Shown: positions 25,775 through 34,192 of the stretch, piece after piece
Position numbering within the stretch: position 1 is the first letter of the stretch
Layout: each line of letters begins with the position of its first letter
Source of the DNA: Sphingobacteriales bacterium
GTDB taxonomy: Bacteria; Bacteroidota; Bacteroidia; Chitinophagales; CAIOSU01
Length of the DNA stretch: 64,000 nt
Reading direction: 5' to 3'
Assembly: GCA_027486795.1 (NCBI GenBank)
Contig: JAIXOI010000035.1
Span: forward strand, 1-64,000
Translations under genes and position numbers: made by a program
The notes under the pieces: model-generated
Seen by the model: only the letters and a program-made list of their open reading frames with translations
Database searches by the model: none
Told to the model about the DNA's origin: nothing

Positions 25775-27106
25775 GTGAGCAGCGGCCCCTCATTTACTCC
25801 CGAAAAAGTTGATATCGTTCCTGGATATGTTTTTTCCAGTGAGCGTGCCTCGTATAAGGTTATAAAAGAGTTGGGAGAAGGTGGTTTTGGTAGCGTTTAC
25901 TTAGTAGAAGGGCAGGGGCGCAAATACGCGCTTAAGATTACCAAAATGTGGAATTTCCTGCCTCAAGAGCGACAAGAATACGCTAAGCGTTTTAGGCAAG
26001 AGTATGAGCACGGTAGCAATCTCGATTCGGAATTTGTGGTGCGCAGCTACGATTTTCACCATGTAGGTGGCAACCCGTATATGTTGATGGATCTTTGCCC
26101 TGGCGGTTCGTTGAGGGATAAGGTGGGCGAAAAGCTACCCAAAACCGAAATAAACCGTATTGCTTACGGAATATTAAAGGGTTTGGGCGTGTTGCACGCA
26201 AAAGGCATTATCCATCGCGATATAAAGCCGGAGAACATCCTTTTTAACGAAAACGGCAATACTGCACTGGCCGACTTTGGTATATCAGCATCTATTAAAA
26301 AGCGCCATACCATTACCAACTTTATGGGCCATGCCAAGCAAGTTTTTGCTACAGGCACTTATTCGCCACCAGAACAAAGTGACCCTACCAAGGCATTTAA
26401 AGTAATGGGCAACACCAATGATATTTATGCCTTTGGGGTAGTAATGTATGAATTGCTCACTGGCGGCACACTGCCCTATGGCGATTTTGACGATTACATT
26501 GCCGACATGGCCGGATATGAAGCCAGAAAGAAACTTGGCAATTGGGACCGCAGTATATTAGAGCGCTCAGTTAATGATAGAATGTGGATTGAGGTTATAG
26601 ATAAATGCCTTCGCCCGGAAGCAACTGAACGTTACCAATTTGCACAAGATATAATAGATAAACTAAACCTCAGTGCTGGGTACTCAGTACTTCGCAAAGA
26701 GCCCATTCAAGTTTTGCCACATCACCAATGGTTGTTTAAAGTGATGAATGGCGACGAGATAGGTAGGACCTATAATTTATCGAACTTATTAAGGTTACAA
26801 GGTAAAAAACTACTTACCATAGGTTGGTTCAATGCTGATAGTCCTTTTACCAACGATATCGGTATTATGGAGCAATACACCAATTACGTTTCCAATTTCC
26901 ATGCTACCATAGAGTACGATGCACCAAGCAACTACTGGTATATACGCGACGGGCAGTGGCGCAACAAAGAGGGTGTGCCAGGGTGGTACCGTTCTACCAA
27001 TGGCGTATTGGTAAATTCTATGCCTATTGATGACCGTGGCATAATGCTTCAGCCTGATGATATCATCACCATCGGCGATACTACTATCCAAGTAAGTATT
27101 CAGTAG
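25775..27106 (+). CDS. Hanks-type Ser/Thr protein kinase with C-terminal FHA domain
   Basis: The 443-residue soluble protein has a full kinase domain (about 22-300): GEGGFG (34-39), Lys54, catalytic loop HRDIKPEN (147-154), DFG (167-169) and an APE equivalent PPE (198-200). A C-terminal FHA-like domain (about 315-443) keeps the S-x-x-H core (SNFHATI) but has IGW in place of the usual GR, so phosphopeptide binding may be weaker or different. No membrane helix is present, unlike PknB-type sensor kinases, so input probably comes from a partner such as the membrane FHA-proteases. The start is GTG at 25775, 6 nt after the previous stop. It closes the cluster. Confidence 0.93.
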   Translation: MSSGPSFTPEKVDIVPGYVFSSERASYKVIKELGEGGFGSVYLVEGQGRKYALKITKMWNFLPQERQEYAKRFRQEYEHGSNLDSEFVVRSYDFHHVGGNPYMLMDLCPGGSLRDKVGEKLPKTEINRIAYGILKGLGVLHAKGIIHRDIKPENILFNENGNTALADFGISASIKKRHTITNFMGHAKQVFATGTYSPPEQSDPTKAFKVMGNTNDIYAFGVVMYELLTGGTLPYGDFDDYIADMAGYEARKKLGNWDRSILERSVNDRMWIEVIDKCLRPEATERYQFAQDIIDKLNLSAGYSVLRKEPIQVLPHHQWLFKVMNGDEIGRTYNLSNLLRLQGKKLLTIGWFNADSPFTNDIGIMEQYTNYVSNFHATIEYDAPSNYWYIRDGQWRNKEGVPGWYRSTNGVLVNSMPIDDRGIMLQPDDIITIGDTTIQVSIQ

Positions 27107-27249
27107 CAGTCAATAGCAATTTATTGTGTTTTCACTTTAAGGTAAAAAACTTAATTAGTTGTTTACCAATGGCTTATTTCTTGTGATATAAGTAAAATTA
27201 AACCATAAAATTTAATGCCTGCTCGATTAATTCAACGATTGGTTTCTGA

Positions 27250-27257
27250 TATTTTTG
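27250..27257 (+). promoter_or_regulatory. -7 box before the aldehyde dehydrogenase gene
   Basis: TATTTTTG fits TAnnTTTG exactly and lies 38 nt before the first ATG of the dehydrogenase. A clear -33 element is not visible. Confidence 0.4.
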
Positions 27258-27295
27258 TGGTAGTTGTATATTGAGGTACTCTAAAATGATTACTC

Positions 27296-28660
27296 ATGAT
27301 GCAGTCGGTAAATCCAGCCACAGGTAAAATTTTAAAGGATTACAAATCGCTTCTCAAAGACGAGTTAGACGAGTGTATAAGCCAAGGTCATCAAGCTTGG
27401 TTGGCCTGGCGCAAAACTGATTTTGAGCATCGTGCTGAGCTAATGCGCAAGGCTGCCGAAAAATTGCGAGCACAAAGCCACGAGCTTGCGAAGCTAATGG
27501 CCGAGGAAATGGGGAAACCAGTTAAACAAGGAATTTCAGAGGTAGAAAAGTGTGCTTGGGTGTGCGAATACTATGCTGATAACGCGGAAGGTTTCCTGAA
27601 AGACCAACCCATAGTAAGCGATACGAGTGAAAGCTTTGTCCATTTTGAGCCGATCGGGATTGTTTTGGCGGTCATGCCTTGGAATTTCCCTTTTTGGCAA
27701 GTTTTTCGCTTTATTGCGCCAGCATTAATGGCTGGAAATGCTGGAGTATTGAAGCATGCTAGCAATGTACCAAGCTGTGCCTTAGCCATTGAGCGGGTGT
27801 TGATAGAGGCGGGTTTTCCAAAATACCTATTCCAAACCTTATTGATTGGTAGTGAGTTAGTGCCGCAAGTAGTTGAGCACCCATTAATTAAGGCAGTGAC
27901 CCTTACTGGAAGCACTCCAGCTGGCAGTGCTGTTGCTGCATTAGCAGGTAAAAGTCTTAAAAAGACAGTGCTTGAGCTGGGTGGCAGCGACCCATACATA
28001 ATACTGGAAGATGCTGATTTGAAACATGCGGCCCAGCAATGTGCTAAAAGCCGATTGATTAATAACGGACAAAGCTGCATTGCGGCAAAGCGTTTTATAG
28101 TGGTGGATGCCGTTTATGATGAGTTTATACAACTCTTTGTTGCCGAAATGGAACAAGCCATTATGGGCGACCCTTTGGATAAAAATACTACACTTGGGCC
28201 ATTGGCAAGACACGACCTTCGAGACGAGATTCACGCCCAAGTAATTGACAGTATAGCGCATGGCGCAACAGTGCTGCTTGGGGCACAAGTGCCTGATAGG
28301 GCAGGAGCCTATTATCCGGCTACGGTGCTGGCCAATGTGCATAAAGGCCAGCCAGCCTACGACCAAGAGATTTTTGGCCCTGTAGCGGCGGTTATAAGGG
28401 TTAAGGATGTTGATGAAGCCATTTACGTAGCCAATGATACGGTTTTCGGGCTCGGTGCTGCGGTATTTACCCAAAACAAGGAACTGGGCAAGAAAATTGC
28501 TGCCGAATCGCTTGAAGCTGGTTGCTGCTTTGTAAATGCATTTGTAAAATCTGACCCGCGCTTGCCTTTTGGTGGTATAAAGCAAAGTGGCTATGGCCGC
28601 GAGTTGTCGGCGTTTGGTATAAAGGAGTTTGTAAACATTAAAACAGTGTATGTGGCATAG
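27296..28660 (+). CDS. Aldehyde dehydrogenase, succinate-semialdehyde dehydrogenase type
   Basis: The 454-residue enzyme belongs to the NAD(P)-dependent aldehyde dehydrogenase family. Key residues are Asn130 in MPWNFPFW, Glu227 in LELGGSDP and the catalytic Cys261 in NNGQSCIAAKR. Its compact N-terminus (MQSVNPATGK) and the LELGGSDPYIILEDAD segment are typical of short succinate-semialdehyde dehydrogenases of the GabD/Sad group. It would oxidise succinic semialdehyde or a similar aldehyde to the acid, feeding the TCA cycle. Two adjacent ATGs (27296 and 27299) could be used. The substrate is inferred from family resemblance; no GABA aminotransferase gene is adjacent. Confidence 0.9.
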   Translation: MMQSVNPATGKILKDYKSLLKDELDECISQGHQAWLAWRKTDFEHRAELMRKAAEKLRAQSHELAKLMAEEMGKPVKQGISEVEKCAWVCEYYADNAEGFLKDQPIVSDTSESFVHFEPIGIVLAVMPWNFPFWQVFRFIAPALMAGNAGVLKHASNVPSCALAIERVLIEAGFPKYLFQTLLIGSELVPQVVEHPLIKAVTLTGSTPAGSAVAALAGKSLKKTVLELGGSDPYIILEDADLKHAAQQCAKSRLINNGQSCIAAKRFIVVDAVYDEFIQLFVAEMEQAIMGDPLDKNTTLGPLARHDLRDEIHAQVIDSIAHGATVLLGAQVPDRAGAYYPATVLANVHKGQPAYDQEIFGPVAAVIRVKDVDEAIYVANDTVFGLGAAVFTQNKELGKKIAAESLEAGCCFVNAFVKSDPRLPFGGIKQSGYGRELSAFGIKEFVNIKTVYVA

Positions 28661-28745
28661 GCCCACTTGTCAGAGTTTTGTAAAAATGACCATCAAGGTT
28701 CGTATTTGATTTTATTACCTTTAACTTGCCTGTTCAAGATAAACT

Positions 28746-29438
28746 ATGAAACCGCGTATACTATTGGTAGAAGATGAGGAGCATTTGCTGGAGGCAGTAA
28801 GAATGAACCTTGAACTGGAAGATTACGAGGTAGTAGCTGTAGCCGATGGCGAACTAGCTTTGCTTAAATTCAAAGACCAGCGCTTTAATCTAATTATACT
28901 GGATGTAATGCTGCCCCGCATGGATGGTTATGCCGTTTGTGAGCAGGTAAGGCTGTCGGACATGGATATTCCTATACTGTTTTTGACTGCCAAAGGCGAT
29001 AGTAATGATAAAATAAAAGGCTTTAAAGTAGGTGGCGATGATTACTTGCCCAAGCCCTTTAACCTTGAAGAGTTGCTGCTAAGGGTAAAAGTGCTTATCA
29101 AGCACAGCCTAAAAGGCACTGCTGAAGAGGGGAGCCTTAAAAACTACAAGTTTGGCGGCAATGAAGTAAACTTTCTTACCCATGAGGCCAAGGGCGTAAA
29201 TGGCGACTTCCTGCTTACCAAGCGGGAGGCCATGCTATTAAAACTATTGATTGATAAAAAGGGTGAACCTGTATCAAGAAACCAAATATTGCAATACGTT
29301 TGGGGCTACGATGTTTACCCATCAACCCGAACAATTGACAATTTCATTCTTTCTTTTCGCAAATACTTTGAGGAAGACATGAAAGAACCCCAACATTTCC
29401 ACTCCATTCGGGGTATCGGCTACAAATTCACCGACTAG
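28746..29438 (+). CDS. OmpR-family response regulator without an adjacent kinase
   Basis: The 230-residue protein has a receiver domain (about 1-120) with acidic pocket Glu9-Asp10-Glu11, phospho-acceptor Asp53 (ILDVMLPRMDG), FLTAKGD and LPKPF. A winged-helix DNA-binding domain (about 135-230) ends IRGIGYKFTD. It would bind DNA as a phosphorylated dimer. No histidine kinase lies beside it; the nearest one (29856-31340) is on the other strand and has its own regulator. It may be served by a distant kinase. Confidence 0.92.
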   Translation: MKPRILLVEDEEHLLEAVRMNLELEDYEVVAVADGELALLKFKDQRFNLIILDVMLPRMDGYAVCEQVRLSDMDIPILFLTAKGDSNDKIKGFKVGGDDYLPKPFNLEELLLRVKVLIKHSLKGTAEEGSLKNYKFGGNEVNFLTHEAKGVNGDFLLTKREAMLLKLLIDKKGEPVSRNQILQYVWGYDVYPSTRTIDNFILSFRKYFEEDMKEPQHFHSIRGIGYKFTD

Positions 29439-29539
29439 CTCAGCAAGTTAAACTGCTCATTATGAGTGCTTATGGTTGCCTTTTGGCAAGCGTTGCACAA
29501 TAATTTTCGCCTCAGTGTTAAAATAATCCTAACTATTCT

Positions 29540-29547
29540 TACTTTTG
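29540..29547 (+). promoter_or_regulatory. -7 box of the tRNA-Ser gene
   Basis: TACTTTTG is a perfect TAnnTTTG and ends 5 nt before the first base of the tRNA, the spacing expected for a start at or just before the mature 5' end. Confidence 0.6.
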
Positions 29548-29552
29548 CCCAC

Positions 29553-29637
29553 GGAGAGATGGCAGAGCGGTCGAATGCGGCGGTCTTGAAAACCGTTGGC
29601 TGTTAAAGGCCCGGGGGTTCGAATCCCTCTCTCTCCG
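29553..29637 (+). tRNA. tRNA-Ser (anticodon UGA)
   Basis: An 85-nt cloverleaf with a long variable arm, as expected for class II serine tRNA. The acceptor stem GGAGAGA (29553-29559) pairs with TCTCTCC (29630-29636) and the discriminator base is G. The anticodon loop CTTGAAA places TGA at 29587-29589. The T-arm loop is TTCGAAT. The CCA end is not encoded. Confidence 0.95.
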
Positions 29638-29641
29638 CACT

Positions 29642-29674
29642 AAGCGGGTTTCGTGTAACGAGGCCCGCTTTTTT
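29642..29674 (+). terminator. Terminator after tRNA-Ser
   Basis: AAGCGGGTTTCGT and ACGAGGCCCGCTT form a 13-bp stem (two G-U pairs) with loop GTA, followed by a T run. It starts 4 nt after the tRNA 3' end. Confidence 0.88.
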
Positions 29675-29855
29675 ATTTGTTTTAGCTATGCTTTTATTCT
29701 TTCCTATACCTTTAGATGAAGCACAAAGCAACGGTTCGCTAGTATCTTGAATGGATGATGATATCCGCGAAAACACACTAACATATTAGTTATGCCGGTC
29801 CGAGATACTCAAGCATTTGAGAACAATCCGTTGTTGACAGAAATGGATTATGAAA

Positions 29856-31340
29856 TTAGCTTTCAGGTTTAATACTCTTAAACACTCGCAACTTAAAACT
29901 AAACGAACTGCCCTTGTTTTCTATACTAGTCAAATCAAGGGTAGAATTGTGCAAATCCAATATTTTTTTGGCAATAGCTAGGCCTAAACCAGTGCTGTTT
30001 TTTAGGTCTGTGAAGTTGTTGGCGCGGTAGTATCGGGCAAATATTTGCTCTCGTTCAGCTTCTGGTATGCCTATGCCTGTATCGGTTACAGATACTACAA
30101 TGCGTTCATCACTTTTGTAGGTTTTAATATTAATGTTACCTCCATCGGGTGTAAATTTCAAGGCATTGTCTATCAGGTTTTGTATCACCCGTTCAATTAA
30201 TGATATATCAGCATACACCGGCGGAAGCTCTTTGGATAGTTCGGTAGTGATGGTGATGTTTTTGGTTTTGGCAATCAACTGATACTTGTTGCATATATCG
30301 CCCACCAGTTCACTAATGATAAATGGTTCCTTTTTAGCCTCAACTTGGTTGGCCTCCAGTTTGCTCAGTTCAAACAATTCATTCACCAATCTATCCAGTT
30401 TTTCAGCACTATCGCTAACTGTATTAATGTAATGTCTCCGTTTTTCATCAGAAATGCTGTCTTCTTTCATTTGAAGGGTCTCGGTGTAGCCCCTAATGAT
30501 GGCAATAGGCGTGCGTAAATCGTGCGACACATTTGCAATAAGTTCGCGGCGCAGGTTTTCAACCTCCTTCAGTTTTTCAATGTTTTGGGTTAATATGTCG
30601 GCCATATCGTTAAACATAACGCCCAATTCTTTTACATCGCCCGCCGATTGTACATTTACCCTTGCTGATAAGTCTCCCTCTCTAAATTTTTGCATTACCT
30701 CAACTATTCTTGAAAAGTTGCTGGTAATAATACGGATGATAAACAACCCGATAAGGAGGGTAACCAAAAGGGTAACCAGCATGGTTCGGGTGCCAATTTG
30801 CAAAAGGTAATTGGCAAACAATGAGCTTGAGGCCGCGTAATACTCTTGCCCTGAAAGCACTACATACACGTAGGCATAAAGCATATCGTTCATGTACAAG
30901 GGGGAAGCTGAAAATACTTTTTGGGTTGCGGGGTTTAATGGGTCGTCGCCTCTAATGGTTTGGTTAGTACTGTCGTTTATGAACTGGATTATTGGCTCTA
31001 GATTAATTCGTTTCAGAGAGATCTCCTTCTCGGGCGGATACCAAGCCAGTATATTACCTTGGGGGTCAAGTAGGTAAACTTCCAAGCTAGGGTTTATAAC
31101 CATCACGCTATGAAACAGCTCTTCCCAAGCTGGTTTAATAACCTCCCCATTGTAAAAAGGGGTGGAGTTTTTAACAATATTGTAGGCCGTATCATGGTTG
31201 AGCCGTTGGTTAACTTGGTCGAAGTATTGGCCTGAAAAAGTAACGGTTATATAAATATAAACGGCCCCTACGGCAGCCAGCAACATAAAGAAAACTGCCG
31301 ATATTTTCCAAAAAAGGCTATTGAAATTATTCTTTTTCAT
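29856..31340 (-). CDS. Membrane sensor histidine kinase of a PhoR-like pair
   Basis: With the ATG at 31340 the product is 494 residues. It has a first membrane helix (about 13-35), a periplasmic sensor domain (about 36-180, with LEVYLLDPQGNILAWYP), a second helix (about 185-205) and a HAMP linker. The HisKA domain carries His273 (ANVSHDLRTPIA) and the HATPase domain has NLIDNALKFTPDGG, VTDTGIGIP and GLGLAIAKKI. The open frame reaches 31415, but that would overlap the response regulator by 68 nt and adds non-family residues; the 31340 ATG is 7 nt after the regulator stop. The pair forms a standard two-component system with unknown signal. Confidence 0.93.
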   Translation of the reverse strand: MKKNNFNSLFWKISAVFFMLLAAVGAVYIYITVTFSGQYFDQVNQRLNHDTAYNIVKNSTPFYNGEVIKPAWEELFHSVMVINPSLEVYLLDPQGNILAWYPPEKEISLKRINLEPIIQFINDSTNQTIRGDDPLNPATQKVFSASPLYMNDMLYAYVYVVLSGQEYYAASSSLFANYLLQIGTRTMLVTLLVTLLIGLFIIRIITSNFSRIVEVMQKFREGDLSARVNVQSAGDVKELGVMFNDMADILTQNIEKLKEVENLRRELIANVSHDLRTPIAIIRGYTETLQMKEDSISDEKRRHYINTVSDSAEKLDRLVNELFELSKLEANQVEAKKEPFIISELVGDICNKYQLIAKTKNITITTELSKELPPVYADISLIERVIQNLIDNALKFTPDGGNINIKTYKSDERIVVSVTDTGIGIPEAEREQIFARYYRANNFTDLKNSTGLGLAIAKKILDLHNSTLDLTSIENKGSSFSFKLRVFKSIKPES

Positions 31341-31347
31341 TGATAGC

Positions 31348-32040
31348 TTAAATATCGGTGAAACGATAACCAACTCCCCAAGTGGTAAGAATATACTTCG
31401 GTGCGGCCAAATCAAGTTCGATTTTGGCCCTAAGGCGGTTTATGTGAGAATTTACGGTATGCTCATAACCACTAAACTCGTAACCCCATACTTGCTTCAA
31501 TAAGCTATCCCGGCTGTAGCTTTTGCCAGGGTTCGACATAAACAAATAGAGTAGGTCAAATTCCTTAGGGGTCAGGTCTACTTTTATACCTGCTAGGGTA
31601 ACTTTTCGTTTGTCTGGGTCAATAGAAAGGCCACCATAAGTTAAGGATACATTTATTTGTTTTGCACCATGGTCAATCTCTGTTCGTCGCAGAATGGCCT
31701 TAACCCGAGCAATAAACTCCCTAATGCTGAAAGGTTTGGTTAAATAGTCGTCAGCTCCAGTTTCAAGGCCAATTATCTTATCTATTTCCTCGCTACGGGC
31801 AGTAAGCATCAGAATGGGGGTGTAATTTTTTTGGGTCCTCAGTTGCTTACAAATTTCCACACCATCAATATCGGGCAGCATTATATCCAGTATTATTAAG
31901 TCATACTGATTGTTGGCGGCCAATTTCAATCCATCGTAGCCTCGGTTTGCTTTAGTGGTATGGCAGTTTATGTCTGCTAAATGGATGTCAACTAGCTCAA
32001 TAATACTAGGGTCATCTTCAACAATTAGTATGTTTTTCAT
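31348..32040 (-). CDS. OmpR/PhoB-family response regulator
   Basis: The 230-residue product has a receiver domain with Glu8-Asp9-Asp10, phospho-acceptor Asp52 (ILDIMLPDIDG), MLTARSEE and LTKPFS, and a winged-helix domain ending TTWGVGYRFTDI. It is encoded directly upstream of its probable kinase with a 7-nt gap. Phosphorylation by that kinase would control its DNA binding. A 671-nt non-coding region separates it from the divergent helicase gene. Confidence 0.94.
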   Translation of the reverse strand: MKNILIVEDDPSIIELVDIHLADINCHTTKANRGYDGLKLAANNQYDLIILDIMLPDIDGVEICKQLRTQKNYTPILMLTARSEEIDKIIGLETGADDYLTKPFSIREFIARVKAILRRTEIDHGAKQINVSLTYGGLSIDPDKRKVTLAGIKVDLTPKEFDLLYLFMSNPGKSYSRDSLLKQVWGYEFSGYEHTVNSHINRLRAKIELDLAAPKYILTTWGVGYRFTDI

Positions 32041-32514
32041 AATGCTGTTACATTTGGCGCAAAAAAGATGTAAACGTTAGTTAAAGATAGGAATGGGAGC
32101 CAAACTTTTAGCCAAGTCAACGGCTCTCACATTCAAAATAAAAACCAATGTTAGCCTAAATTGACTGCTACAAAATCCATAATAAACCTTAACCTAGCAA
32201 TTACTAAGGATTTACTTTGGGTGTTAACGCTTGTGCATATCCGCATCTTCTTTTGCATAATTAACCTAATAATTAACTGCATCGCTCTCGGCATTATTCC
32301 ATGCTATTAAAAGCAAACGCAATAACTTGTTTTCATCTTAAAACCACCCAAACGGCTTTTTAATTTGATGGGGTATCATCAAGTCTCTTTTCTGCTTTGT
32401 AAAATTAATAATCTACCATTATAAGATTATCACGGAAAGGTAACGATTGAGGTTGTAATTGCTTTATCAGGGTACTATTTCTGTTTGCTATTTAATGTCA
32501 GCTTGAACTATTAC

Positions 32515-32546
32515 TTGACTTGCTACGTATATATACCGTATCTTAG
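32515..32546 (+). promoter_or_regulatory. Possible helicase promoter
   Basis: TTG (32515-32517) and TATCTTAG (32539-32546, one mismatch from TAnnTTTG) are about 21 nt apart. If used, the helicase mRNA would have a 5' leader of about 160 nt that includes the multi-stem element. Confidence 0.3.
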
Positions 32547-32648
32547 CACCAGAAAACCACCATAACACGACTTTCTGCCCTTGTAAACCGTTATATCTTA
32601 AGTTCGTGATTGGCTCGGAAACCATTTCAAATTACAACACATTTTAAC

Positions 32649-32699
32649 AAAGCCGCCTCAGGATGCAAGGCATCCAATAACGGATCTCGGATCGGCTTT
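32649..32699 (+). promoter_or_regulatory. Multi-stem RNA leader element before the DEAD-box helicase
   Basis: A closing stem AAAGCCG (32649-32655) pairs with CGGCTTT (32693-32699). Inside it lies a perfect 6-bp hairpin, GGATGC-AAG-GCATCC (32661-32675), and a second short self-complementary segment, GATC-TCG-GATC (32683-32693), that competes for part of the closing stem. The element ends 12 nt before the start codon. Helicase genes of this group are often cold-regulated through their leaders, so translational control or autoregulation is plausible. No known RNA family is asserted. Confidence 0.5.
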
Positions 32700-32711
32700 C
32701 CACAATAAATT

Positions 32712-34025
32712 ATGACATTTCAGGAATTGAATTTGATTGTCCCTATTCAAAAGGCTTTAGCCGAAGAAGGATACACTCAGCCTACGCCCATTCAGGAACA
32801 GGCTATCCCCATTGCACTGCAAGGTAAAGACGTATTGGGCTGCGCCCAAACGGGTACCGGTAAAACGGCGGCATTTGCCATACCGATTTTGCAACTGTTG
32901 CACGGCACCAAAGCTGGAAAGCCCAACCACCACATCAGCTCATTGATCTTGACCCCAACCCGCGAGCTTGCCTTGCAAATTGGCGAGAGTTTTGATGCTT
33001 ATGGCAAGTATACAGGCATCCGCAACCAAGTAATTTTTGGTGGTGTGGGTCAGCACCAACAAACACAGGGCCTTAAACGCGGTACTGATGTGCTGATTGC
33101 AACGCCAGGACGTCTGCTCGACTTGATTGACCAAGGGTTTATCGACCTACGCAACATAGAGATTTTCGTGCTCGATGAAGCCGACCGTATGTTGGATATG
33201 GGCTTTATTAACGACGTGAAAAAGTTACTACGCAAGTTGCCAACTAAAAAACAAACGTTGTTTTTCTCGGCTACCATGCCAAAGGATATTCAAGAGTTGG
33301 CCAATACCATATTGCATAATCCAACCAAAGTAGCTGTTACCCCTGTATCTTCTACAGTTGAGATTATTGCCCAATCGGTATACTATGTAGAGAAGCCAGA
33401 CAAGAAAGACTTGTTGCGCCACATATTAAGCGATAGCAGTATTGCTTCGGCGTTAGTGTTTACCCGCACTAAGCATGGTGCTAACAAGGTTGAGAAAGAT
33501 TTGAATGCCGTTGGCATCCGTTCCGAAGCTATTCACGGTAACAAATCGCAAAATGCCCGCCAGGCAGCGTTAAGTAACTTCAAGAGCGGCAAAACACGAG
33601 TGTTGGTTGCTACCGATATTGCAGCGCGTGGTATTGATGTTGACCAATTGAGCCACGTTATCAACTTTGAGTTGCCCAACGTGCCCGAAACCTACGTACA
33701 CCGTATTGGCCGAACGGGTAGGGCAGGAGCAACCGGTGTAGCAATTTCGTTTTGCGATACCGAGGAGCGTGCTTTCCTTAAGGACATCAACAAACTGATT
33801 GCCAAGCAAATTCCTATTGTTGATGAGCACCCGTTTAAGGTAAAAATCGACGGGAAAGCAGCGGCCGCGATGGCAGCTATTGAGGAGGCTACACATAAAC
33901 CAGCTCCGCCTTCGTCGGCTCGTAATAAGGATAGGAAGAGCTACTGGCAAAAGCGCCGCAGCAGTGGTGGTGGTGACAATAAAGGTGGCAATAATGCCAA
34001 TCGTCCGCCAAGGGCTAATTCATAA
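32712..34025 (+). CDS. RhlE-type DEAD-box ATP-dependent RNA helicase
   Basis: The 437-residue protein carries all DEAD-box motifs: Q motif (YTQPTPIQEQAIP), Walker A (AQTGTGKTAAF), PTRELALQ, DEAD (VLDEADRMLDMGF), SAT and the C-terminal HRIGRTGRAG. A basic, Ser/Gly/Asn-rich tail (RKSYWQKRRSSGGGDN) probably aids RNA binding, as is usual in RhlE proteins. It would unwind short RNA duplexes, for example during ribosome assembly or growth in the cold. It is monocistronic with a terminator 22 nt downstream and a structured leader upstream. Confidence 0.95.
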   Translation: MTFQELNLIVPIQKALAEEGYTQPTPIQEQAIPIALQGKDVLGCAQTGTGKTAAFAIPILQLLHGTKAGKPNHHISSLILTPTRELALQIGESFDAYGKYTGIRNQVIFGGVGQHQQTQGLKRGTDVLIATPGRLLDLIDQGFIDLRNIEIFVLDEADRMLDMGFINDVKKLLRKLPTKKQTLFFSATMPKDIQELANTILHNPTKVAVTPVSSTVEIIAQSVYYVEKPDKKDLLRHILSDSSIASALVFTRTKHGANKVEKDLNAVGIRSEAIHGNKSQNARQAALSNFKSGKTRVLVATDIAARGIDVDQLSHVINFELPNVPETYVHRIGRTGRAGATGVAISFCDTEERAFLKDINKLIAKQIPIVDEHPFKVKIDGKAAAAMAAIEEATHKPAPPSSARNKDRKSYWQKRRSSGGGDNKGGNNANRPPRANS

Positions 34026-34046
34026 CATGCTTTTATAGCTATATTG

Positions 34047-34076
34047 GCCCTCTCTTGCAAATGAGAGGGCTTTTTT
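34047..34076 (+). terminator. Rho-independent terminator of the helicase gene
   Basis: GCCCTCTC (34047-34054) pairs perfectly with GAGAGGGC (34063-34070) across an 8-nt loop, followed by TTTTTT. Confidence 0.93.
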
Positions 34077-34192
34077 GTTTATCGCAACAATACACTTAAA
34101 CAAGTGAATTTGTATAATGATTAAAATGGCACGGTTATAAATGCGTAAATTCAGTAAGTGTTAGTTTTTTAGCATTATTAAACAACCCAATT

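Larger units (their letters stand above)
32041..32711. other. Long intergenic region between the response regulator and rhlE-type helicase
   Basis: This 671-nt AT-rich stretch has no convincing open frame. It must hold the divergent promoters of the two-component operon and the helicase. The right end carries the structured leader and a possible promoter described separately; the remaining part shows no repeat or hairpin that I can support. Confidence 0.6.

Noticed and set aside
19590-27106. Phage-defence or toxin-antitoxin island
   Set aside because: Kinase and protease domains occur in some defence systems, but there is no nuclease, integrase or composition change visible, and the topology points to envelope signalling. 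Not excluded, only unsupported.
19590-27106. Type VI secretion regulatory module (PpkA/PppA/Fha)
   Set aside because: Kinase, phosphatase and FHA genes fit, but no secretion structural gene lies in the window.
27941-28666. 241-codon open frame antisense to the aldehyde dehydrogenase
   Set aside because: The sense frame has clear catalytic motifs; the antisense product shows no domain and is rich in Lys, Tyr and Cys, as shadows often are.
29553-29674. tRNA gene as an integration site for a mobile element
   Set aside because: No integrase or direct repeat of the tRNA 3' end was seen in the flanking sequence, and the tRNA keeps its own terminator.
31341-31415. N-terminal extension of the sensor kinase
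   Set aside because: It would overlap the response regulator gene by 68 nt; the ATG at 31340 directly precedes a normal membrane helix.
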